From: Prevotellaceae bacterium UBA4332
Lineage (GTDB): Bacteria; Bacteroidota; Bacteroidia; Bacteroidales; Bacteroidaceae
DNA: 64,000 nucleotides
Direction: 5' to 3'
Assembly (NCBI GenBank): GCA_002394365.1
Contig: DGTQ01000017.1
Span: 4,842 to 68,841 of the forward strand
Shown: positions 1 to 7,200 of the stretch, one piece after another
Position numbering within the stretch: the first letter of the stretch is position 1
Layout of the letters: each line of letters opens with the position of its first letter
The notes under the pieces: model-generated
What the model saw: the letters and a program-made list of their open reading frames with translations, nothing else
Databases searched by the model: none
Told to the model about the DNA's origin: nothing
Made by a program: the position numbers and the translations under genes

Positions 1-219
1 AGCACCAAAGTAGATGGTCGAGTAGATGTAGAACGTGTCGAATTCCTTGGTGATTTCCGGCAGCTTATACCAGCAGGATTTCTTGGAGTAGTCAGGTGCG
101 CCACTCTGCCCTGGAGTAACAGGAGCAGGGTCGTCTATTTTGTCACTGCATGAAGTGAGTACTGTTGTTGAACCGCAGACAAATGTTGCGGCAAGCATCA
201 TTTTTTTTAATTTTCTCAT
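1..219 (-). CDS. Putative surface lipoprotein, 3' part outside window (possible DUF3089 family)
   Basis: The first 73 codons of a minus-strand gene run off the left edge. The N-terminus MRKLKKMMLAATF...LTSCSD is a lipoprotein signal peptide with Cys24 as the likely lipidated residue. It is followed by a short Asp/Pro linker and then DYSKKSCWYKLPE...DTFYIYSTIYFGA. The pattern DYS..W....DTFYI.(P/S)T.Y resembles the start of DUF3089 proteins, which have an alpha/beta-hydrolase-like fold and unknown function, but too little is visible to be sure. Several Met codons lie near the start; ATG at 219 is chosen because it gives the complete signal peptide. A -7 element lies about 175 bp upstream. Lipoprotein call is fairly firm, family call tentative. 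Confidence 0.65.
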   Translation of the reverse strand, partial: MRKLKKMMLAATFVCGSTTVLTSCSDKIDDPAPVTPGQSGAPDYSKKSCWYKLPEITKEFDTFYIYSTIYFGA

Positions 220-392
220 GTACAATAAATTTAACAAGTAGATGAACAATATATAATAATTAACGATAAATTCGTGTTCTATTCTTGGCAATTCTTGTTA
301 AAGTATAATATAAACATATAATCATCACGAATTGAACATTATCATCATAAATTAATTTAATTATTTTACTTAATAGTTGCGAATAAGTTAGC

Positions 393-400
393 ACAAAGGT
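393..400 (-). promoter_or_regulatory. -7 promoter element for the lipoprotein gene
   Basis: Minus strand TACCTTTG fits the Bacteroidetes -7 consensus TAnnTTTG. No well-spaced -33 TTTG is visible; the nearest is about 25 nt upstream. It implies an A/T-rich leader of about 170 nt. The rest of the 220-474 gap holds nothing recognisable. Confidence 0.5.
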
Positions 401-474
401 AGTCAAATCCTTTGAATCGCAATCATCAAAAGACTGACAACTATTAAGTTTTGACAATTTTGGGACGGAATTTA

Positions 475-1635
475 CTATTTTACAGTCAGCATCCACTCCG
501 TCGTGTTCATTCCCATCACTCGCTTGAAGGCTGCACTGAACGTATTGTAGTTGCGGAAACCACTCTGGTAAGCCAGTTGCTGGGCAGTAACAGGCTGATG
601 TGTTGCTACTGCCTCACGATAGATTTCGACAAAATGCCGTATGCGCAGACCATTGATATAAGCATTGTAGGTGATACCCTGCGAAGCAAAGTGCCTGCTA
701 AGGTATGAGCGGTTAATGCCAATCAGGGTTGCAAGCTGGGCGAGAGAGATGTCGTATTGCAAATAGAGTTGCGGTTCTTCGCAGTGCTTCTTCAGCAATG
801 GACCGATGTTCTTGGACAATCCGAGCGATGATGCCGAGCGACTGCAAATGGATGAGGGACGGCCATCATCTGCCGCTTTATCTGTAGTGACGACCTCTTC
901 TGCAATCCCATCGACAGTAATGGATAATTCCGGCTGGACAAGCATGCCAAGGTCGCTTAACGTCTCTACACGCCAAAGAATATAGCCGATAAGCAAAGTG
1001 CAGATGACAAGCATATCGTACAGGTAAGCATGACTTTCGTTGGTAAGCGCATAGATGATGAACATCAGCAACACGACTGCCAATACCACGATACTCTGCC
1101 ACACCTCCTTGTGCTCCAGGTCAGAATAGTTGTTGCGCAGCCAGCACCCATACTGCTTCGACGCGCGAATCATATACAGGATTAAACCCACGCACATTAA
1201 CAGATAATAGACATATAATATTGGCAGAAGAGCATAGCTGCGGGTGACAACGTTCCACGCATTTCCTGCGATGATCGGCGCCATCATCACGGCAACGGGC
1301 CACAACGGTCGTCTGCGGTCTTGCAGCATGGTGAGCAATACGACTATCGCCAAGGGAAAAAACGTCATGGAGTCGAGCAATCCGCCAATCAGGTCGCACA
1401 ACTTTCTATCTTCGCATGAGGAAAGAAAGAATATCGGCATATACCACACATGGCTCATGGCGATGGAAGCCAAGAATGCTCCTGTCCACCGGCGCAGGCG
1501 CAAGGGCGGCGTGATGTCGGGGGCAATAGCGTTAGCTCGGCGTAGCAGCAGATAGCAACTTGCCAGCATGGCCATAAACGTCACTCCCGAATAAAGTATG
1601 ATGAAGAGAATATCTTCACGAATCTGTTCGTACAT
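475..1635 (-). CDS. Seven-transmembrane protein with C-terminal AraC-type DNA-binding domain
   Basis: 386 residues. The first ~235 residues hold about seven hydrophobic segments (for example DILFIILYSGVTFMAML, SIVVLAVVLLMFIIYAL and LVICTLLIGYILW), so the protein should sit in the inner membrane. A linker leads to an AraC/XylS helix-turn-helix pair in the last ~100 residues: ISLAQLATLIGINRSYLSRHF, then TAQQLAYQSGFRNYNTFSAAF with the usual GF.(N/D)..F.AAFK signature. Membrane-bound AraC-type regulators are known in Bacteroidetes, where the membrane part is thought to sense a signal. Its gene directly follows, on the same strand, the first pectate lyase gene (95-bp gap), so control of pectin use is a reasonable inference. 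The ligand is unknown. Confidence 0.85.
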   Translation of the reverse strand: MYEQIREDILFIILYSGVTFMAMLASCYLLLRRANAIAPDITPPLRLRRWTGAFLASIAMSHVWYMPIFFLSSCEDRKLCDLIGGLLDSMTFFPLAIVVLLTMLQDRRRPLWPVAVMMAPIIAGNAWNVVTRSYALLPILYVYYLLMCVGLILYMIRASKQYGCWLRNNYSDLEHKEVWQSIVVLAVVLLMFIIYALTNESHAYLYDMLVICTLLIGYILWRVETLSDLGMLVQPELSITVDGIAEEVVTTDKAADDGRPSSICSRSASSLGLSKNIGPLLKKHCEEPQLYLQYDISLAQLATLIGINRSYLSRHFASQGITYNAYINGLRIRHFVEIYREAVATHQPVTAQQLAYQSGFRNYNTFSAAFKRVMGMNTTEWMLTVK

Positions 1636-1729
1636 GATTGATGGCTGTTAACGAATCCCGTTGCAAAATTTCCTAACAAACGAGATGAAGTCCATCGGCA
1701 AAAAAAATATGGTGCAGGCTTTTTTTATT

Positions 1730-3361
1730 TTACTTCAGCGGATAGTATTCTTCAAACGTTTTCTCTGCATCGGCACGCTCTGCCTTTGTTATGTTTTGAA
1801 CAAGGAAGTTGGCGTAAACCTCAATGTCGGTGTAGTAACCCTTCTTGTCGAGCGTGAAGGTGGCAGAGTTATCAGCCTTGGGGTCTAAGCCGTGGGCAGT
1901 CTCCCATGCGTCAGGTATGCCGTCCTTGTCAGTATCAGCCTGAGGAGTGCCTTTGAGCACTGGCCAACCGCCTACGTCCTTAGGAGTATCTATCATACCG
2001 CCAGTAGAGCCGTGAGAGCCCTCGTATTTGTAGGTGCCCGTCTTGGCATCGCTGGTCACGCGCTCGTCCACCGCGTCACGCTTGTAAGATGCGCCTGCAT
2101 AAGCAAGCACTTTCTCGAATGCTTTCTCAGCCTTCTGCGTGCTCACGTTGTTGTAGTTGAACTTGCTGTCCAGTGCGGGGAACGGAGCGTCGCCATGAGC
2201 AAAGAGCTCAAACATCTTGGCTATAGGTGGCACGCCACTCTTCTTGTCGAGGAAGATGGCAGCTGAAGCATAGTTATTCTTAGACACAAGAGGGAAGCCC
2301 TCGGCCACGTTGCCATTCATGTAGAACTGTCCTGGCTTCACATCGGCAGGCTTAGCCTTGTTGCAGTTACCGCAGTACGCTGTAGGGTTGAGCAGGCGCG
2401 ACTTGGTGTTTGGCTTGGTGCCAGGACCAGCCTTGTAGTAGTTGTTCACCATGTTGAACTTCTTGGCCTCTGCATCAGCAAATGTCTCGCCGCCGTAGCT
2501 GGAGTTGCTGCCCCAGTTATACACCACATTATTTATATAGTCAACAGGACCAGCCATAGGATTTACGTATCCGTGGTCGAAACGAGGGTTGCGAGAGTCG
2601 TGGTCGGCAAGCAGGTTGTGGTGGAAGGTAGCCTGTTCTCCACCCCAGATGCCGCCATAGCCGTGAGCACCCTTGTCGTGTACCGACATGCGCAGGCTCT
2701 CAGAGAGTATGCACCACTGCAGGGTGAAATCCCTGTTGCCATAGAACGTGCCACACTCATCCACGCACCACGAGAGCGAGCAGTGGTCTATGATGATGTT
2801 CCTGCACTCCTGTCCCGCCTTGTGGTAAGAGTTCATTGCGTCATCCTCGAAGGCAGGGTTGGAGAGCTTTTCGCCCTTGTTCCAGTAGCGCTTGCCCTCG
2901 TCGCCCATACGACAGCGAATGTAGCGTATGATGACGTTGTTGGCATTGATGCCGAAGGTGTAGTTCTTGAGACAGATACCGTCGCCAGGCGCGGTCTGTC
3001 CAAGCACAGTCACGTCATTCTCCTTTATGCGAAGAGGACACTTGAGCTCAATGGTACCAGCCACGTCGAACACCACAATGCGTGGTCCCTTCTGGCTCAG
3101 TGCATAGCGCAGTGTGCCCTCAAACTGCTTTGGGTCGTCCTTCGTCTTGGTCTCGCTATAGTCGGTATTGTCGATATAGTCGTCAAGACGAGTCACGTGA
3201 ATCACCTTACCCCCGCGACCACCAGTAGTGTAGCGACCATAGCCCTCGGCACCAGGAAAGGCAGGAGCCGAAGCAAACTGCGCCATCACACACTCAGGCA
3301 AGAGCAAGCAAGCCGCAAGCAGAATTGAGAATTGAAAATGGAAAATTGAAAATCTCTTCAT
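1730..3361 (-). CDS. Secreted pectate lyase, PL1-type single catalytic domain
   Basis: 543 residues. Signal peptide about 1-28, ending in CVMAQ, then a right-handed beta-helix pectate lyase domain. Visible family features are FPGAEGYGRYTTGGRGG near residue 35, GTLRYAL, FDVAGTIEL, N-V-I-I-R-Y-I-R-C-R-M, IIIDHCSLSWCVDE near 194, and HDSRNPRFDHG near 257 (the arginine-rich catalytic region). Near residue 480 ADTDKDGIPDAWE is a thrombospondin-type-3-like calcium loop. The expected reaction is calcium-dependent beta-elimination of polygalacturonate outside the cell. The signal peptide segment SIFHFQFSILL is encoded by an A/T repeat that recurs elsewhere in the window. A good promoter lies at 3483-3513. 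Confidence 0.9.
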   Translation of the reverse strand: MKRFSIFHFQFSILLAACLLLPECVMAQFASAPAFPGAEGYGRYTTGGRGGKVIHVTRLDDYIDNTDYSETKTKDDPKQFEGTLRYALSQKGPRIVVFDVAGTIELKCPLRIKENDVTVLGQTAPGDGICLKNYTFGINANNVIIRYIRCRMGDEGKRYWNKGEKLSNPAFEDDAMNSYHKAGQECRNIIIDHCSLSWCVDECGTFYGNRDFTLQWCILSESLRMSVHDKGAHGYGGIWGGEQATFHHNLLADHDSRNPRFDHGYVNPMAGPVDYINNVVYNWGSNSSYGGETFADAEAKKFNMVNNYYKAGPGTKPNTKSRLLNPTAYCGNCNKAKPADVKPGQFYMNGNVAEGFPLVSKNNYASAAIFLDKKSGVPPIAKMFELFAHGDAPFPALDSKFNYNNVSTQKAEKAFEKVLAYAGASYKRDAVDERVTSDAKTGTYKYEGSHGSTGGMIDTPKDVGGWPVLKGTPQADTDKDGIPDAWETAHGLDPKADNSATFTLDKKGYYTDIEVYANFLVQNITKAERADAEKTFEEYYPLK

Positions 3362-3395
3362 AATATATTCAGGTTTTTAGTTTATAAACAGAAGT

Positions 3396-3472
3396 ATTTT
3401 AATGTTTAATGCTTAATCTTTAACGTTTAATCCTTAATCTTTAATGTTTAATGCTTAATGTTTAATGTTTAA
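3396..3472. repeat. Short tandem repeat in the pectate lyase leader (TTTAATG/CTTAATC units)
   Basis: Roughly ten 7-8 bp units of the type TTTAATG, CTTAATC and TTTAACG lie between the promoter at 3483-3513 and the start codon at 3361, so they would be transcribed as 5' leader. Similar 'attaaggattaa' strings occur at 14157 and 52884. Confidence 0.75.
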
Positions 3473-3482
3473 GGCTCGCCTG

Positions 3483-3513
3483 CAAAGTTAATCCTTTTTT
3501 TTGAAACCACAAA
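3483..3513 (-). promoter_or_regulatory. Bacteroidetes -33/-7 promoter for the PL1 gene
   Basis: Minus strand reads TTTG, then 19 nt, then TAACTTTG (3483-3490), an exact consensus match with normal spacing. The predicted leader is about 115 nt. Confidence 0.75.
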
Positions 3514-4041
3514 AAAAACGGACATTTTCTTTCCGTTTGCCACCTCCACCACAAAACACTTTACTTTATCATTTAACTTTTAGCCTCATAAACTCAAATC
3601 AGGGCTATGACTCCTTTTACTCCTTTAATTGTGTAATCGGACGCACCGCAGGTGCTACGCTCGCCAGAGCAAGCTCCGCTCTGCGCCTGAGCACCTACTG
3701 GAGCGCAAGAAGGCGAATGGGGTAAGGCTCAGGCTGTTAGGAGGTATCAAGAGGGTCAGCGAAGCTAACTGTGAACTGTGAACTGTGAATTGTAAACTGT
3801 GAACTGTGCCCCTGCTCCCCCGTGCTTAGCTCCTGCCTGCTCTTGCTATGCCTCCATTCTGAATTTGCTAGCAAATTTAATGAATTTACTAGTTAATTTG
3901 CCAAATTTGCTAGCAAATTTGACACAGAAGCAAAGCCACAACATTCTGAAACATAGTTACACCACGCAAGAACTATGCTGTCTATTGCAAACCCCGTGCT
4001 ATCTGATGCAGAACCGTGTTGCTTCACATAGAATATAGATG
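3514..4041. other. Noncoding stretch with repeats, including a phased palindrome array
   Basis: No credible gene. It holds a dispersed repeat fragment (about 3650-3720, 'gagcacctac.ggagcgcaagaa', also near 18100, 18220 and 31700), a short tandem 'aactgtgaactgtgaa' repeat (about 3768-3806, related to 24210-24239), and three phased palindromes at 3862-3920. Open frames here arise from the repeats. Confidence 0.6.
3862..3920. repeat. Three palindromes spaced exactly 21 bp centre to centre
   Basis: AATTTGCTAGCAAATT (perfect palindrome, centre 3869/3870), AATTTACTAGTTAATT (near palindrome, centre 3890/3891) and AAATTTGCTAGCAAATTT (perfect, centre 3911/3912). Spacing is two helical turns, as expected for cooperative dimer binding. 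They lie between the terminator of the 4103-9815 unit and the promoter of the PL1 gene. Confidence 0.65.
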
Positions 4042-4075
4042 AAAAAACGACACCATGCTTTGCAGCACGGCGTCG
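4042..4075 (-). terminator. Intrinsic terminator after the 50-residue peptide gene
   Basis: Minus-strand RNA pairs CGACGCCGTGCT with AGCATGGTGTCG (12 bp, two G-U pairs, loop GCAA) and continues into TTTTTTC. It lies 28 bp past the stop codon at 4103, closing the lyase/peptide transcript. Confidence 0.85.
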
Positions 4076-4102
4076 CTTGATTAACCTAAGCCAGAAAATT
4101 CA

Positions 4103-4255
4103 TTACTCCTCATCAGGAAATTCTGTTTCTTCTTCAAATTTGAGGTCGAGAGAACCTGCCTCTTCATCTTCCGTCATAGATGTTTCGTTCATCAGCGGTT
4201 TTTCCAACTTGACAATCTTAATTTCAGGACTTTGCCATTTTTTTAATACCTTCAT
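4103..4255 (-). CDS. Small acidic 50-residue peptide, cotranscribed with a pectate lyase
   Basis: ATG at 4255 to TAA at 4103 encodes 50 residues. The N-terminal half is basic/hydrophobic (MKVLKKWQSPEIKIVKLEKP, then LMNE); the C-terminal half is very acidic (TEDEEAG, FEEETEFPDEE). The gene starts 19 bp after the stop of the 1846-residue lyase and is followed by a strong terminator, so it is the last gene of that transcript. Many Bacteroidetes genomes carry short proteins of the form 'MKK.Y..P.I.VV.L....LM..S' followed by a polar tail; this one fits that loose pattern. Function is unknown. No signal peptide, cysteine or membrane helix is present, so it is probably cytoplasmic unless exported by another route. 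Confidence 0.7.
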   Translation of the reverse strand: MKVLKKWQSPEIKIVKLEKPLMNETSMTEDEEAGSLDLKFEEETEFPDEE

Positions 4256-4274
4256 AATTCTATGTCTTTATATT

Positions 4275-7200
4275 TTATTTTACCATGATTTTTTTACCAT
4301 TTTCTATCCGCACTCCTGACGCTCCAGGACTGACACGCATGCCACCAATATTGTATATAGCATCATGCACTTCTCCTTTGCTTTGTTTGAGAGAACTGAT
4401 AGCCGTTGTACCTTCAATATCCTCTCCTATCAACAGTATCTCAATAGCGTCTTGATTCATGGTGCTTGAACCATAATCATCGATATCAGTAGAATACATA
4501 TACCATCTATTCGACTTGATCGTGGTTAACCCTGTATTTCTATGACTAAGGTTACCTGATGTTGACATATACCAATAGTTGTTTTCAGGCGTTGCCGTTA
4601 CAGGTGAATATGTACCAGTGAAAGTGTACATTCTCTTGGTAGTTGAGCAAGTCATAGTACCATTAGTGGCTGCATAAACCTTATTATCTACAGCGCTGAT
4701 TTCGTGTGTTCCTGCAGTCTTCGCACGAATCATGTATGGTTTATTTGGCAGAGTAGAACCTGTTTTCTTATTGTAGGAGATAAGATAAGCATCATCATCT
4801 GCATTTATCTCTCCATCATTGTTTGTATCTTTAACAGGGCAAATTGCAAATATCTCAGCAAAGTCAAAAACATCTGCATAGTCCTCTACATTGATTGCAA
4901 AAGGAACATAAAGTGCAGCCCATTTATTTGCGTTAGAAAACGTCTTGGTATATGTCACACCATCTATGTAGGTTTTATCCTCTGTAGCAGTATAGTCTTG
5001 ACCATCTACAAGGGTAAGGTCTGTCTTGTCTGATACATTAGCCGTCCAAATAGCGTGGAAATTTGTAGCAGAGGTTATTGCGTATGTAGATACGTTGACT
5101 GCATTGTTGCCACCATCTACGGACCAACCGCCGAAGGTGTAATCGGCACGCTCTGGGTCGGCAGGAGCTATGGCATGAGCACCGCTCGCAACAGTCTGGG
5201 TAGCACCCACCTGTGTGCCGACGCTGTAGAACTTCACTTCATACTCGTCAGCCTCAGTAGCATCAGGTACGAACTTGGTGCCGTCAACATTATAGGTAGT
5301 GTATGGACTATTGAGTACAGCAGCTTTGAGTTCCTCCAAATCCTCTGCTGGTATCGCTGTGGTGTAGTCATCCCACAGCACTACTTTTCCAGCGCCTGAA
5401 TACTGCTCGCACACCGCAGGCACGTCCATCACCTTGTCGTGGTTATGTACGAAGTAGCCGCTCCATGTCTGTGCAGGCAACCATGCGTTGGCGTTTGTGC
5501 CACCTGCACTCCACGCATATTCCTCGTCAACCTTAGACTGGTTGAGGTAGGTGAAGTTGGAGTTGTTGTTTATTATGCGCAGGCAGTTGTCATATACTAT
5601 GCTGTACTCCTTGTCAAGGTTGATATTGACAGTACCCTCGCCACGCAGGCGAATAGGAGCCTTGCTGTCCTTGAAGTAGCAGGCGTCAACGTAGCCCACA
5701 GAACCAGCACGTAGGTCGTAGCCGTCAGAAGCACCGGTCATGTAGTTGTTCATGTAGTGCAGATGGCCATAGCGCTGCAGAGGTAGGCGTGAGCCGCTGA
5801 TGTTCTCAAACATGTTGTGGTGCATGGTGATGGTGCGGTCGTAGTTGTCGCTGTCGCCCTTACCAAAGAGGCACGCCTTGTAGTGGTCGTGGAAGTGGTT
5901 ATATGAAAGAGTTATCCACTGCACGTTGTTCTTTATGTCAACCAGTCCGTCGTAGCGGTCCACGTTGGCAGCATTGCCGTTGAAGAACTCGCAGTGGTCT
6001 ATCCAGATGTGTGAGCCGCTATCGGTAGAAGCCGATGTAGCATCCGCCTGTATGCCTATGCAGTCAGGGTCGCCCACCTCTGTCTGCACACCGTCGCGCA
6101 TAGCCACAATCTTGTTCTCGCCAGCCTTCAAGACAGGCACGCCGTTCATGGTGAAGCGGCAGTTGCGTATTATCACGTTGTGGGCACACTGCAAGATAAG
6201 CGAGATGCGAGATATGAGCGGAGCCTTGCCGCTGGCGTCAGCTAAACCTATCAACGTCTTGTTGCTCTGCACCATGATGCGCTCGCCGTAGGTGGTAGCA
6301 ACACCCTCAGAGCCGTCCTGACTGTCACACAGACGTCCTGTCGACAAATCATCCACATAAGCCGTCACGCCAGTGGTTATGTCGTGGTCAACGAGGATAA
6401 CGTATGGGTCGTTTGACTGCAAGTAAGCCTGCAACTCGGTGAAATTAGTAGCCTTAACCACCTTGCCGCCTGCACCACCAGTGGTGCCGTCTGCGTGGTA
6501 GTGAGCAGTGCCAGCCTCGCCCTCGTAGGCAGCGAAGCCGTCAACGTCCCATGACCTGCCAGAGGTATCACTCTGCTTGGTGAAGTTTGCAGTCAGGGTA
6601 ATGTCGCTATTCACGGTAACGGTATGTGGATTCTCCACTGAGCTGTCGCTCCAGCCAGAGAATGTATAGCCTGATGCTGCAGTAGCAGTAAACACTACCT
6701 CAGAACCAGCCACCACTGTGCCAGAAGGCGAAACAGTAGCCGAACCGCCTGTGCCTGCACTTACGCTGACGCTGTATGTGGTAACCACTACAGGTGCAGC
6801 CACAGTATAGTTAATGGTGTAAACCTTCTGCGTGCCGTCCTCAGCCGTAACGGTTACGGTTGTCGTTGCAGCATTATTGCTTATAGAGCCATAATTAACA
6901 GAGGCAGAAGCCTTACTGTCCGTACATGTAGCAACAACGGCTGGCACTGCCGTAGTACCCTCTGCAAGTTCTATGTTATATACAAGAGTATTAGCCGAGA
7001 ATCCCGCTACTGTCGTGCCGCCACTCTTCAGGTCAGAGAGAGTGCATATGCTGCTCTTGGGGGTTGAGCCACCACGAGTTATTTCAAGTGAGGTTATAGT
7101 AGTACCTGTACCATCATAACGATAGAGGTAGAGTTCTGAAGCATCAGCAGCAAGAGACAACGTACCTGAAGCCTGAGTACTAATATTCTTATTAGATGTA

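Noticed and set aside
3799..4038. 79-codon plus-strand frame with NLLANL repeats
   Set aside because: Product of the 21-bp palindrome array and neighbouring repeat; no start context or promoter.
3500..4040. CRISPR-like array
   Set aside because: Only three palindromic units with 5-bp gaps; no spacers and no cas genes.
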